NCBI RefSeq assembly: GCF_003014575.1
Contig: NZ_PYGF01000008.1
Span: 79,273 to 143,272 of the forward strand
Direction of reading: 5' to 3'
DNA length: 64,000 bases
Origin: Cecembia rubra
Lineage (GTDB): Bacteria > Bacteroidota > Bacteroidia > Cytophagales > Cyclobacteriaceae
Both the position numbers and the translations under genes were made by a program. Under the pieces are notes generated by a model, which saw nothing but the letters and a program-made list of their open reading frames with translations, had not been told where the DNA came from and made no database searches. How positions within the stretch are numbered: position 1 is the stretch's first letter; each line of letters begins with the position of its first letter. This document shows positions 1-8,835 of this stretch, in pieces.

Positions 1-112
1 ATAATTTCAGAAGCTATAAAAGGGGTTTTTGATCCCTTAGCTTCCTATCTATATTAAAATCAGTATTTTAAATACTGTGTATCACGGTTCGGGATTGTAA
101 ATCCCGAACAGC
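1..112. repeat. Direct repeat copy 1 (about 112 bp)
   Basis: This stretch recurs almost unchanged at 484-594. The two copies differ by one A deletion in an A-run and a few substitutions. The copy carries a near-palindromic GGGGTTTTTGATCCCT unit (23-38) and a CGGGATT-GTA-AATCCCG inverted repeat (90-106). It begins at the window edge, so it may extend further left. No coding capacity is apparent. It looks like a family of intergenic repeats and not an insertion sequence end, because I see no transposase nearby. Confidence 0.85.
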
Positions 113-483
113 TTGGTTGTCCAAAGTGGGTTTTCGGAAGGGGGATGTCGGAATTTCTTGCTTCTCGGAATTTGTAATTTCGTAAAGCGATACCGCAGAT
201 TTTTAATCCGCAAGGAAAGTGGAGAACAGGGGATTAAAAATTCCAAACAGCTACGTTTGATTTTTTACCACATAGATACATAGTTCACATAGTCTGCTTC
301 GCGGAATTTAAGAGGCAAGGTGGATAATATTTGAACTTTTTCTATCGAAAGTTTGTGCCTATGTCACAATTTATCCTTGGTCAATCCCAAGGGGATAACC
401 CTTCGGTAGAAAAATAAGCGTTTCAGATCAATCCAACAATACCATAGAGATTGCCAATTTGTCTTCCCTGTTCCATGAAAATT
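113..483. other. Gene-free DNA with degenerate palindromic units
   Basis: I find no credible gene here. Between the two direct-repeat copies lie further short imperfect palindromes of the same style: a GGAATTTGTAATTTC unit near 164-178, GCAGATTTTTAATCCGC near 196-212, and GGGGATTAAAAATTCC near 229-244. Around 250-300 there is a low-complexity CACATAGATACATAGTTCACATAG stretch (in pieces). Together with the flanking copies this makes a roughly 600-bp cluster of related palindromic units. Confidence 0.6.
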
Positions 484-594
484 ATAATTTCAGAAGCTAT
501 AAAGGGGTTTTTAATCCCTTAGCTTCCTATCTATATTAAAATCAGTATTTTAAATACTGTGTATCACGGTTCGGGATTATAAATTCCCAACGGC
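484..594. repeat. Direct repeat copy 2 (about 111 bp)
   Basis: Second copy of the 1-112 repeat, in the same orientation, 371 bp away. It includes the same palindromic units in slightly decayed form (CGGGATT-ATA-AATTCCC at 572-588). It ends 7 bp before the stop codon of the small lipoprotein gene on the minus strand, so it may sit in the 3' end of that transcript. Confidence 0.85.
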
Positions 595-601
595 ATGGAA
601 T

Positions 602-1261
602 CTATAGCCATTGCAAAATTTTACTCCATTTCACATACCTGCCTTTTGGAAACTGACAGTCAGCAAGCAGGTATTTGCTTCCTCTTCGTGTACCCGATTT
701 CATGGAACCCCAAGCTGTTCCAGTATCAAAATAGTAGGCTGAACCATCCTTACCGTCCTGTCCTAACTCCATGGTCTTAGTAAGTAAATCCAAAATAAAT
801 ACTTCACTGCCTTTTTGGGTATCTATCAGTTTTATTTCTACTGTAGAACTTGAGGTTACCGGCACCCGAGGCACAGGGTATAGGCCTTGATTCTCGTCGG
901 GTGTCAACAGGTCTATTCCTTCAGAATTGTTAAACCCCTTTAATCCAACCTGAAGAATATAGTCTATGCCAAGGATCTCTTTTAATTTTACAGTTTCGTG
1001 GAGCCTTATTTGATTGGCTGTAATTTCATAATCCCAATCCTCCAGAAGTCCAAATGAGATATCATCCCTTTTTGCAAATTGTTTTCTAATGATTTGATAA
1101 AGCCTTTGTTCTTCATTATAGGTTAATCCCGGAATCCTAAAGTCCAAAAGTACCTGGTCAGCATCTTGAAGACAGACACTGCAGCGCTGCTTCGGGTAAA
1201 ATTTCGTGTTTTTACAAGAAAACAGTAACGGAATAAAAATTAGGATCAAATATTTTTTCAT
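602..1261 (-). CDS. Hypothetical lipoprotein, 219 aa
   Basis: I do not recognise the family. The N-terminus is a short lipoprotein signal: MKK, a hydrophobic stretch, and a lipobox ending at Cys16 (LLFSC). A second cysteine pair follows directly (Cys27 and Cys30, CSVC). The remaining 190 residues contain no hydrophobic span, so the protein should be an acylated periplasmic or outer-membrane-attached protein. It lies 40 bp downstream of the 181-aa secreted protein on the same strand, so the two are probably co-transcribed. No catalytic motif is visible. The plus-strand open frame over its 3' end is a shadow. Confidence 0.75.
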   Translation of the reverse strand: MKKYLILIFIPLLFSCKNTKFYPKQRCSVCLQDADQVLLDFRIPGLTYNEEQRLYQIIRKQFAKRDDISFGLLEDWDYEITANQIRLHETVKLKEILGIDYILQVGLKGFNNSEGIDLLTPDENQGLYPVPRVPVTSSSTVEIKLIDTQKGSEVFILDLLTKTMELGQDGKDGSAYYFDTGTAWGSMKSGTRRGSKYLLADCQFPKGRYVKWSKILQWL

Positions 1262-1301
1262 TAAAAAAAAACAGGCGGTGGATCAATCCCACCTCCATTA
1301 T

Positions 1302-1847
1302 TTAATTGAGGTTAATTCCAAGGTTTAGTTCTAGGTTTAATGGAAAAATATTTCCATTACCCTTAGTATCAAAGTAATATATCGGGCCTGCGCTAAACAG
1401 CAGGTTAAATCGGTTTCCATAGGTTCGCTGTAAACCCCAAGTAGGACCGACGGCAAAAGAGTTGTTGTCAAACCGGTCAAATGAAGATATCTGAGAAATA
1501 CCAGGTCCGGTGTAAAGCATTCGTGCCGCTATAAAGTTCCCATTATTGCGGTCGGTGCGTTTTCCATTTCCTTCTCTTTTGGACAAATTGTAATAATATC
1601 TACCTTGAACATCAACAAACATAGCGAAAAGGTATTGTACTCCGCTTATTGAAGCAGATGTCAGGTCAGGATAGGAATAATTGTATCCAAACCCCAAACA
1701 CGTATCAAGTGTTGTGTTTTTCCCTGTGGCCATTTCGTAAGAAACAGCGGGATTAAGGAAGTTTACCCGAAGTACATTTTGGGTTTGAGCATCACTCAGA
1801 TGGGCACTGCAAAATACTAATGCAATGATTAATAATATTCTTTTCAA
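1302..1847 (-). CDS. Secreted, possibly outer-membrane beta-barrel protein, 181 aa
   Basis: The N-terminus is a Sec signal peptide (MKRILLIIALVFC, likely cleavage after Ala20 before QTQN). The mature part is about 160 residues with alternating aromatic and polar residues (e.g. GFGYNYSYP, GRYYYNLS, YYFDTKGNG) and ends in a hydrophobic-alternating strand (LNLELNLGINLN). That pattern suits a small outer-membrane beta-barrel. The family is not recognised and the barrel call is inference. It is the first gene of a probable two-gene unit with the lipoprotein downstream. Confidence 0.7.
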   Translation of the reverse strand: MKRILLIIALVFCSAHLSDAQTQNVLRVNFLNPAVSYEMATGKNTTLDTCLGFGYNYSYPDLTSASISGVQYLFAMFVDVQGRYYYNLSKREGNGKRTDRNNGNFIAARMLYTGPGISQISSFDRFDNNSFAVGPTWGLQRTYGNRFNLLFSAGPIYYFDTKGNGNIFPLNLELNLGINLN

Positions 1848-2471
1848 AAGTAAAATGGTTATGGAATAAACTAAAATATTACTGTTTTAAACTATATTAT
1901 TACGCAAAGAAGAAAATAAAACTAACTGATCAAAGTTTTAAACTAAAAAACTAATTAAGATAATTGTATCAATTTGATTATCAGTCATAAATGTTTTAGT
2001 ACTTAAAAAATCGTGGGTCAATTGATACCACAACTATTGGCTAACTAAAGTATCCAAATAGTTCCTATTGGAAAAAATATTAAATATCCATCTGGCCAAC
2101 CTCATTTTGGATAGTATGATTTTATTTGGTACGATATTCTGCCCGGTTTGAAGGGAGTAGTTGGTAAAAATCTTTTTTCTTGTGAGATTGTATTCTTTAT
2201 AACACATCCTTGGGCCTGTATAATTCGTTGATTTTATTCTATTTGTAGCTTAAGGAGTACTTGGCAGCGGTTATTTTTGCTGTCCGATGGGATCCAGACC
2301 TGGTTTGAACGTTTGGGGAAATGATTTAAAAATTCAAAAAAAAATGTTCATGGCTTTGTATACTTTAACCAAGAAAATTAAATAAAGCAATTCCAGAAAA
2401 TAAATGACACTAAATCAAAATTATAATTTTGTTGCGTGCATGATACCGAAGGGTTAGCTAATAATTTTGTA
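1848..2471. other. Long AT-rich intergenic region, nothing recognised
   Basis: About 620 bp separate the 181-aa secreted protein gene from the terminator of the M14 peptidase gene. I see no open frame with coding character, no tRNA and no strong repeat. The first part must hold the promoter of the minus-strand gene that starts at 1847, but no convincing TAnnTTTG element could be placed. It could contain decayed coding sequence or a small RNA; nothing in the sequence shows this. Confidence 0.5.
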
Positions 2472-2511
2472 GGAAAAAATCCCCTCCAAGAATCCTAATC
2501 TCTTGGAGGGA
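2472..2511 (-). terminator. Intrinsic terminator of the M14 peptidase gene
   Basis: Perfect 10-bp stem CCCTCCAAGA / TCTTGGAGGG (2482-2491 and 2501-2510) with a 9-nt loop. Read on the minus strand it is followed by a run of six T's. It begins 8 bp after the stop codon of the M14 gene. Confidence 0.88.
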
Positions 2512-2518
2512 ATTAAAA

Positions 2519-5107
2519 TCAATCTGCTGTGCCGGATTTGATAATCTGTCCAAAGAATACCGCATTAAGGAACAATTTGTTGGTTCCGTGCCAGGCTGCC
2601 CTGAAATTTGGATTGTCCACCAAAGCAACTACCCTACCGCTGCCCAATCTTTTGACCTGAACCACTGCTGTGTTTTTGATCTTTTCCAGGTTTTCGGGAT
2701 GGACATAGCCACTTGCTAGGGGCTTGTCTGTGTACACCATGGGATTGGCGTACGGATTTTTGGCCGGCAGTAGGAATTGATTGGAATTCCTAAAAGTGTA
2801 AATGGCCCCTTTGTCATATCCATATCCCAAAGGATGGGTAATGTCCAGGTTGGCATGAAAAATAGTACCACTGGTCATTCTTGCTCCAGTGTTTTTGGTA
2901 AAGTCCGCATAAGGCTGCGCTGGCTTTTTCTCTTCTGCTTCCTTATCTTCTTTGAACTCGAGTTTGACCAATTCCTGTTTGTTGAGCCAAGTAAGGGCAT
3001 TGCCTCTTGCGATCAAGGTGCCTCCAGAAGCTGTCCAGGATTTGATTTTTTCCGCTTCTTCTTTCCCAAAGGTGTTATATGTGCCATTGGGCATGACTAT
3101 GACATTGTATCGGCTAAGATCTGTCTGGGCCAGGCGTTCTGTTGGTAAGAGGGTAATGGGTACATCCATACGCTGATCCATCAGGTGCCAGATTTCTCCA
3201 GCTTCCAAACTTACCACGCCTGTGCCTACTAAAAGAGCCATTTCCGGCTTTTTCAGTACATCAATCTCCGGGGAGCCCAGGTTAATCCCTCCAGTATATC
3301 CTGATTGGATGGAATGGAAGGTCAGCCCTGTTGCCTTAGCGATTTTTTCCAGTTCATTATCAAGGTCTTTTGGGTTTTTTTCTTTTGGATCTCTTGGCAT
3401 GCTGACCAAAATGCTGCCACGCTGAAGTACAGTTTTATCTGCCAGGTTAATGGGTTCATGACTTACCCTTACCAAATAACCTTTTTGCATCAGTTCATAA
3501 GCCGCTTTTGGGGTATAGTACCCCTCCCATCCAAAACCATAAGCATAGGCTTCTTTTTCTCCTTTTACAATACCGGCCGGCAAGGAGAAGTTTTTATCCA
3601 ATGGACTCACATTGGCCAGGTTCAAGATTCGACTGCTGAGTGCCATGTAATCCAGGTTGAATGCCATCGGCATGGTCCAGGCAGACACATCATAGAAAAG
3701 ACTGTCCCGGAACGAATTCCGGGTTTCAAAAATTGCCTTTATCAACCTGTATTGGGGCTGATTAAGAGGAACAATGTAGGAATGCCCCTTGGCAAAAGGG
3801 ACACCATTGACAATAATGTCTTCATTAAGTGAAAAAATATCAATTGCATGATGCTTGATCATTTCAGCCAAATGGTAACTTCTGGCCACGTCTGTTGTGG
3901 ACCCAAAAATGTATGCCTGATCCGTATCTGACCTTGCTTCCTGAATTGCGGATTTGAAGAAATTATGCATAGACTGGTTAATTTCCTTACGCATTTCTTT
4001 TGCAGCTTCAAATGAGCTGATACTCACCCTAAACTGGTTCCTGATAGTAAATGCAAAGGTCAAAGGTCCATAGTTGCTTTCCTGTAAATGTCCGCGGGAG
4101 GAAGCTTGTTCAAAGAGAATCCCAATGGAACCCTGAATGTCTGGGTAGGTAGATCCATAACCAAAATAATATTCATCAAAACTTTCTTTAGCATAATAGA
4201 GTGAGCCGATTTCCTCCATGGCTTTAACATGGTACTGTGCTATTTTTTCAGTCAGCTCTACTGTCTTCTTTGGAATCAATGGATGGTCTCTGCTAGGAAT
4301 ACCTGGTTGGAAAAAGAAGGTAGCATTACTGCCCATTTCATGATAGTCCAAATAAATATTGGGCAACCATTCCTGAAATTTCTTTACCCTATTTTGTGAT
4401 TCGGGATGCTGGACCAATAACCAATCCCGATTAAGATCAAACCAATAATGATTTCCTCTTCCCCCTGGCCAGGCCTCTGAAAGTTCACGGGTATTTGGGT
4501 CCCCGTTTAGGTTATAAGAACGATGGGAATTGACCCAAGTAGAATAGCGGCTATAACCGTCAGGATTAAGTGATGGATCAATAAGAATGATAATGTTTTT
4601 CAGGTCTTCGGCAATTTCATTAGCAGCTGCGAAATGGTAAGCAGCCAAAAGAGAAGAATTGATGCCGCTTGCTTCATTCCCATGAACCGAATACCCCGCC
4701 TGTAATACCAAAGGCATATTATCGAAATTCAAACTTGCATTGGGGTCTTTTAATTTTTGTCTTTCTGCTTTGATTTCATCGATCTTTTGAAGGTTGTCAG
4801 GATGGGTAATGGTCAACAATACCTGAGGTCTTTTTTCATAAGAATAACCAAAAACTTCAAAACTTATCCTTGGAGAATTTGCCGCCAGTTTTTCAAAATA
4901 CCGGATCAATTGCTCATAATCCACATTCCATTCTCCTACTTCAAAACCCAAGACCTGTTTTGGCGTGGGGATTTTTTCATCATAGGTGAAATTGGAAGGA
5001 AGGTAATAATCCAGGGAAATATCAGCTGTTTCTTTCGGACTTTTTTGTGCAAAGCTGATAAAAGCCGCCAAAAAAAACAGCAGCAACAATACAGAATGTT
5101 TTTTCAT
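2519..5107 (-). CDS. M14-family zinc carboxypeptidase-like exoprotein, about 862 aa
   Basis: Secreted metallocarboxypeptidase of the M14 superfamily. From Met at 5107 the protein has a signal peptide (MKKHSVLL, hydrophobic to about residue 20), then the M14 domain. The zinc ligands are visible as HGNE (His142, Glu145) and YHEMG (His256). DLNRDW lies at 224-229, and a candidate catalytic Glu is in ILFEQ (about 333). The last third looks like a class I amidotransferase-like flavodoxin fold (ALLVGTG ... VIVMPNGTYN), a combination common in Bacteroidota M14 proteins. The frame is open to 5230, but that extension is translated from an interspersed repeat, so the start is 5107 or 5113 (ATGACCATG). 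Peptide substrate unknown. Confidence 0.88.
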   Translation of the reverse strand: MKKHSVLLLLFFLAAFISFAQKSPKETADISLDYYLPSNFTYDEKIPTPKQVLGFEVGEWNVDYEQLIRYFEKLAANSPRISFEVFGYSYEKRPQVLLTITHPDNLQKIDEIKAERQKLKDPNASLNFDNMPLVLQAGYSVHGNEASGINSSLLAAYHFAAANEIAEDLKNIIILIDPSLNPDGYSRYSTWVNSHRSYNLNGDPNTRELSEAWPGGRGNHYWFDLNRDWLLVQHPESQNRVKKFQEWLPNIYLDYHEMGSNATFFFQPGIPSRDHPLIPKKTVELTEKIAQYHVKAMEEIGSLYYAKESFDEYYFGYGSTYPDIQGSIGILFEQASSRGHLQESNYGPLTFAFTIRNQFRVSISSFEAAKEMRKEINQSMHNFFKSAIQEARSDTDQAYIFGSTTDVARSYHLAEMIKHHAIDIFSLNEDIIVNGVPFAKGHSYIVPLNQPQYRLIKAIFETRNSFRDSLFYDVSAWTMPMAFNLDYMALSSRILNLANVSPLDKNFSLPAGIVKGEKEAYAYGFGWEGYYTPKAAYELMQKGYLVRVSHEPINLADKTVLQRGSILVSMPRDPKEKNPKDLDNELEKIAKATGLTFHSIQSGYTGGINLGSPEIDVLKKPEMALLVGTGVVSLEAGEIWHLMDQRMDVPITLLPTERLAQTDLSRYNVIVMPNGTYNTFGKEEAEKIKSWTASGGTLIARGNALTWLNKQELVKLEFKEDKEAEEKKPAQPYADFTKNTGARMTSGTIFHANLDITHPLGYGYDKGAIYTFRNSNQFLLPAKNPYANPMVYTDKPLASGYVHPENLEKIKNTAVVQVKRLGSGRVVALVDNPNFRAAWHGTNKLFLNAVFFGQIIKSGTAD

Positions 5108-5166
5108 GGTCATGTTGAGATTATAAATTTTTGCATTTACAGAAAAGATTATGACATCGAGTGTGC

Positions 5167-5265
5167 CGTCATACTGAGACGGAGCCTGCGGAGTCGAAAG
5201 CCTGCCCCGATCCTTTAGGGTATCTTCCATTTAAGAGGGGACTCTTCGCTTCACTCAGAGCGACG
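5167..5265. repeat. Interspersed repeat with imperfect terminal inverted repeats, copy A
   Basis: A 99-bp element ends in CGTCATACTGAG (5167-5178) and CTCAGAGCGACG (5254-5265), which match 9 of 12 as inverted repeats. A second copy in the opposite orientation lies at 52042-52119. The copies share 25 identical bases at one end (starting CTGAGACGGAGCC) and 14 at the other (TTCGCTTCACTCAG), with a variable middle. This resembles a MITE-like non-autonomous element. It sits directly upstream of the M14 gene and supplies the false upstream ATG at 5230. The 5108-5436 gap otherwise holds only the glmS terminator. Confidence 0.82.
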
Positions 5266-5383
5266 TAAACATCTGTCAATGGTAATTAGATGGATTGAAC
5301 TTACCAAATTTCTTCCAAATTGGCCAATAGGAAACACCTTAACAATACCCTTTGTGTAAAAAAACGAACAGGGATCAAAAAGA

Positions 5384-5409
5384 AAGGCCATACAATTCTG
5401 CATGGCCTT
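5384..5409 (-). terminator. Intrinsic terminator of glmS
   Basis: Stem AAGGCCAT (5384-5391) / ATGGCCTT (5402-5409) with a 10-nt loop. On the minus strand it is followed by TTCTTTTTG. It lies 28 bp after the glmS stop codon. Confidence 0.82.
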
Positions 5410-5436
5410 CATGATGTTGTCTTAAAATACTTTGTT

Positions 5437-7278
5437 TTATTCCACTGTCACAGATTTGGCCAGGTTTCTTGGCTGATCCACATTACAGCCTCTCATGACA
5501 GCAATGTGATAAGAAAGCTGTTGCAATGGAACCACTGAAATCAAGGGAACAAATGCTTCCTCTGTTTCAGGAATCTCAATCACATAATCTGCCATATGCT
5601 TAACTGAAGTGTCGCCCTCAGTCACCACTGCAATGATTTTTCCCTTTCTGGCTTTTACCTCTTGGATATTGCTCACCACTTTTTCATAGGAACTGTCTTT
5701 GGTGGCAATGAATACCACTGGCATTTCTTCATCGATTAAAGCAATTGGGCCATGCTTCATCTCTGCTGCTGGATACCCTTCTGCATGGATGTAGGAAATC
5801 TCTTTCAATTTTAAAGCACCTTCCAATGCTACCGGAAAATTGTATCCCCTTCCCAGATACAGGAAGTTCCTGGAGTCTTTGAATTCAGCGGCAATTTCCT
5901 TGATCTTATCATTCAGTTGAAGGGCTCTTTCTACCTTGGAAGGAATGGTTTCCAGTTCGCTCAACAATTGCATGTACCTGTTTTCAGAAAGGGTTCCCCT
6001 TTGATATCCAAGTTTAAGTGCCATCATGGTAAGCACTGAAATCTGAGCTGTGAATGCCTTCGTAGATGCAACACCTATCTCAGGTCCCGCGTGGGTATAT
6101 GAACCTGCATGTGTTGCTCTTGCAATGGAAGAACCTACCACATTGCATACTCCAAAAATAGTTGCTCCTTTGGATTTGGCCAGTTCTATAGCGGCCAAAG
6201 TATCTGCAGTCTCTCCGGATTGAGAAATGGCAATCACAAAATCCTTTTCATTGATGACAGGGTTTCTGTACCTGAATTCTGAGGCATATTCCACCTCCAC
6301 AGGAATTCTGGCAAATTCTTCGAAAAGGTATTCTGCTACCAATCCAGCATGCCAAGATGTACCACAGGCGGTAATGATGATCCTGTCTGCATTCTGGAAT
6401 TTATTCATGTAATCCCTTAAGCCTCCAAGAACCAATCTGCCATTATTGGCGTCCAGTCTTCCACGCATACAGTCTGCTATGGATCTTGGCTGTTCATTGA
6501 TTTCTTTTAGCATGAAATGCTCATAACCACCCTTTTCAATGGCTTCCAATTCCATTTCAAGTTGGTTGATATATGGATTGGTTTCTACATTTTCGATGGT
6601 TTTGATCTGAAGTTTGTTCTCCCGGATTACGGCAATTTCATAATCATCTAAATACACCACTTGCTTGGTGTATTCTATGATTGGTGTAGCGTCTGATGCA
6701 AGAAAATATTCATTGTCACCCACCCCAATCACCAAGGGAGAACCTTTTCTGGCTGCAATCAGGGTATCAGGTTCTTCCATGTTAATGATCACGATGGCAT
6801 AAGCACCTACCACTTTATGAAGTGCCAATCTTACAGCTTCTTCCAAAGTGCAGTGGTTATTGACATAAATGTCTTCAATAAACTTGATGAAAACCTCAGA
6901 ATCCGTTTCAGACTGGAATTTATATCCTTTGTTGATCAGGTCCTTTTTCAGAACGTCATAGTTTTCAATGATGCCATTATGGATCATGGCAAACTTTTCA
7001 CTGGAAGAGTAATGTGGGTGAGCATTCACATCATTGGGTTCTCCATGTGTAGCCCAGCGTGTATGACCTATGCCTATTTTAGAAGTGAGGTTGCTGAAAC
7101 CATTGAGATGATTTTCCAATTCAGAGACTTTCCCTTTCTTTTTGTAAATGCTGAGTCCATCTGAATTTAACAAAGCTACTCCTGCACTGTCGTAGCCTCG
7201 GTATTCCAATCTTTTAAGTCCTTTGATGATGATGGGCAATGCTTCCTGCTGCCCTACATAAGCGACAATTCCACACAT
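5437..7278 (-). CDS. glmS: Glutamine--fructose-6-phosphate aminotransferase (isomerizing)
   Basis: GlmS makes glucosamine-6-phosphate from fructose-6-phosphate and glutamine in the cytoplasm. This is the first committed step to UDP-GlcNAc for peptidoglycan and lipid A. The 613-aa length is that of the family. The N-terminus MCGIVAYVG places the nucleophilic Cys at position 2 (exposed after Met removal), followed by the glutaminase motif HTRWATHG. Two SIS sugar-isomerase domains follow (about 290-420 and 460-600), with the typical ending PRNLAKSVTVE carrying the active-site lysine. The gene stands alone, with its own promoter-like sequence at 7317-7348 and a terminator. I see no glmS ribozyme in the short leader. 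Confidence 0.97.
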   Translation of the reverse strand: MCGIVAYVGQQEALPIIIKGLKRLEYRGYDSAGVALLNSDGLSIYKKKGKVSELENHLNGFSNLTSKIGIGHTRWATHGEPNDVNAHPHYSSSEKFAMIHNGIIENYDVLKKDLINKGYKFQSETDSEVFIKFIEDIYVNNHCTLEEAVRLALHKVVGAYAIVIINMEEPDTLIAARKGSPLVIGVGDNEYFLASDATPIIEYTKQVVYLDDYEIAVIRENKLQIKTIENVETNPYINQLEMELEAIEKGGYEHFMLKEINEQPRSIADCMRGRLDANNGRLVLGGLRDYMNKFQNADRIIITACGTSWHAGLVAEYLFEEFARIPVEVEYASEFRYRNPVINEKDFVIAISQSGETADTLAAIELAKSKGATIFGVCNVVGSSIARATHAGSYTHAGPEIGVASTKAFTAQISVLTMMALKLGYQRGTLSENRYMQLLSELETIPSKVERALQLNDKIKEIAAEFKDSRNFLYLGRGYNFPVALEGALKLKEISYIHAEGYPAAEMKHGPIALIDEEMPVVFIATKDSSYEKVVSNIQEVKARKGKIIAVVTEGDTSVKHMADYVIEIPETEEAFVPLISVVPLQQLSYHIAVMRGCNVDQPRNLAKSVTVE

Positions 7279-7316
7279 TTGTAAAAATTTTTAAAAATTG
7301 ATTATTTATAGAAAAG

Positions 7317-7348
7317 CAAACTTAACAAAAAGTCAGCCAAATAGCCAA
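7317..7348 (-). promoter_or_regulatory. Putative sigma-A-type promoter of glmS
   Basis: Read on the minus strand: TTG (7348-7346), 21-nt spacer, TAAGTTTG (7324-7317). This matches the Bacteroidota consensus TTG-N17-23-TAnnTTTG. It would start transcription about 30 nt upstream of the glmS ATG. Consensus match only; no experimental evidence. Confidence 0.6.
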
Positions 7349-7390
7349 CTTTGTTAAAATACGAATATATTAAAATTGACTTATTTAAAA

Positions 7391-7424
7391 AAACGAGGAC
7401 TTTCTAGCTAGAAAGCCCTCGTTT
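7391..7424 (-). terminator. Intrinsic terminator overlapping the end of the DUF4270 gene
   Basis: A long hairpin pairs AAACGAGG (7391-7398) with CCTCGTTT (7417-7424), and CTTTCTAG (7400-7407) with CTAGAAAG (7408-7415). There is a single mismatch between the two stem blocks. On the minus strand it ends in a run of seven T's. The upstream arm encodes the last residues (RAF) and the stop codon of the DUF4270 protein, so coding sequence and terminator are fused. Confidence 0.9.
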
Positions 7425-8835
7425 TAGAGTAATATATTTTAAGGACTGGACTTCTAGAGTCCAGGACAAATTCTCTTAGGGATTGTCTGTATTCATCAGA
7501 TCTTCCTACCAATGGGTACAAAATAAAATCTCTCCTTTCTATAGAGCCTCTGTAGATAGCATTTACATGAGATGTAAGAAACTGTCTGTAGATATTTTTT
7601 TCCCTATCATGTGCCAATAAGGCAGGGGAGTCTGTATAAAGAGGTTCTTTGGTTACTGGGTCTACCTGCGGTCTTCCATCTGGTTGAACAGCCATTACCC
7701 TTCCATCTTCCCTTAATAAGACTCGGTTGGTCTCGTTAGTGAAAAACATCTGAAGGAATTGTGGAGGGCGATTGGTAGCTATATTTCTTTTAAGAGGGCC
7801 TAATTCTAAAATGACCTGGTTGAAGGTAACATTCCTCAAAGTATCCAAAAAAGCATCCAAAGGGCTTGTGTCCAATTTAACCAAAAATCCTGTATTATTT
7901 TTTGACCCTGCACGGCTTCCCAAATCATAGGTGACAAATTTTTCTGTTATTGCCTCAACCGGTGTCCCAGTTGGATCATTGATGATTTGATTGAAATGTC
8001 TGGCAGAATTGGAATTTACACCTGTTGCAATTGGATAGGCTCGGGAAACGGTGTCCCCTTCATTTCTGAAAAAGAACACAAAACCAGAATTGTTTCCCGG
8101 TAAAAGGGAAAATGAAACTTTCTCATCTTTTGCACCTTTGAAAACAATGCCGGGAAGGAATTCTCTGAAGGTAAAGACATCTGTGAATGCAGAACCATTT
8201 TTTAAAGCTTCAAATAAATCCAAAGCAAACGGATTTTCATTCAGTTTGGCGAAAACTAAAGTATCTTGCTTTTCAGAGAAATTAAATGAAGCAGTAAAAA
8301 TCGGATCTTCCTCAAAGTCCAAGCTGCTGAAACTGTAGTAGCTAATATCTCTGATTTGCTCGTTCAGCCGGTGTACTTGTAAGGTTTTGGGGCTGGTCAA
8401 GTCATCAGCATTGACAAATGCCAAATTGAAATTGAACCTGACTGAATCCAATACCGCATTCGGTTGCGGCCTGGAAAGATCCCTGTTGAATAATAATCTG
8501 GAATAAGCAATGGCATCGGTTTTTCCAAAGAAATCTCCTTCGTCACTACCAAAAACCAGGATGTCGGTATTGGTGGTGATGAGGGAGTCTTGTTGGATAA
8601 CAAAAGCAGATAAAGGTATTTCCTGATAAAATACCCCTATCTGATTGTTATTGGGATCCAGCTCCAAGCCAATGTTGGAAGGGTCCTCACATGAACTTAA
8701 TATCGGAAAGATAATCAACAGACCAAAAGCCAGTTTAGCCGGCAAGGTCAGTATATATGTTGTAATAACTTTCAAAAAGTTGGTCTTCTTCTTCGCTGTT
8801 GATCTCACACTTCTTGTCTTTTGAGCACTCTTCAA
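7408..8835 (-). CDS. DUF4270 family lipoprotein
   Basis: Member of the Bacteroidota-specific DUF4270 family, recognised from CEDPSNIGLELDP directly after the lipobox and the long beta-rich body (IQQDSLITTNTDI, FGKTDAIAYSRLLFN). Probably an outer-membrane lipoprotein; biochemical function unknown. The ATG at 8835 gives a 48-residue leader and overlaps the upstream gene by 101 bp. In-frame TTG codons at 8775 (leader MKVITTYILTLPAKL...) or 8745 give signal peptides of normal length and a small overlap, so the real start is probably one of those. Co-transcribed with the glycogen-synthase-like gene upstream, a pairing I recall from related genomes. Confidence 0.88.
   Translation of the reverse strand: MKSAQKTRSVRSTAKKKTNFLKVITTYILTLPAKLAFGLLIIFPILSSCEDPSNIGLELDPNNNQIGVFYQEIPLSAFVIQQDSLITTNTDILVFGSDEGDFFGKTDAIAYSRLLFNRDLSRPQPNAVLDSVRFNFNLAFVNADDLTSPKTLQVHRLNEQIRDISYYSFSSLDFEEDPIFTASFNFSEKQDTLVFAKLNENPFALDLFEALKNGSAFTDVFTFREFLPGIVFKGAKDEKVSFSLLPGNNSGFVFFFRNEGDTVSRAYPIATGVNSNSARHFNQIINDPTGTPVEAITEKFVTYDLGSRAGSKNNTGFLVKLDTSPLDAFLDTLRNVTFNQVILELGPLKRNIATNRPPQFLQMFFTNETNRVLLREDGRVMAVQPDGRPQVDPVTKEPLYTDSPALLAHDREKNIYRQFLTSHVNAIYRGSIERRDFILYPLVGRSDEYRQSLREFVLDSRSPVLKIYYSKTRAF

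Noticed and set aside
595-780. 61-aa plus-strand open frame overlapping the small lipoprotein gene
   Set aside because: It is the reverse of a clear minus-strand lipoprotein with a signal peptide, and has no independent coding features.
3305-3832. 175-aa plus-strand open frame inside the M14 peptidase gene
   Set aside because: Opposite-strand shadow of a well-supported coding sequence; composition is cysteine- and phenylalanine-rich as expected for reverse frames.
5108-5230. N-terminal extension of the M14 protein to ATG 5230
   Set aside because: The extra residues are encoded by an interspersed repeat and are not signal-like; the ATG at 5107/5113 gives a normal signal peptide.
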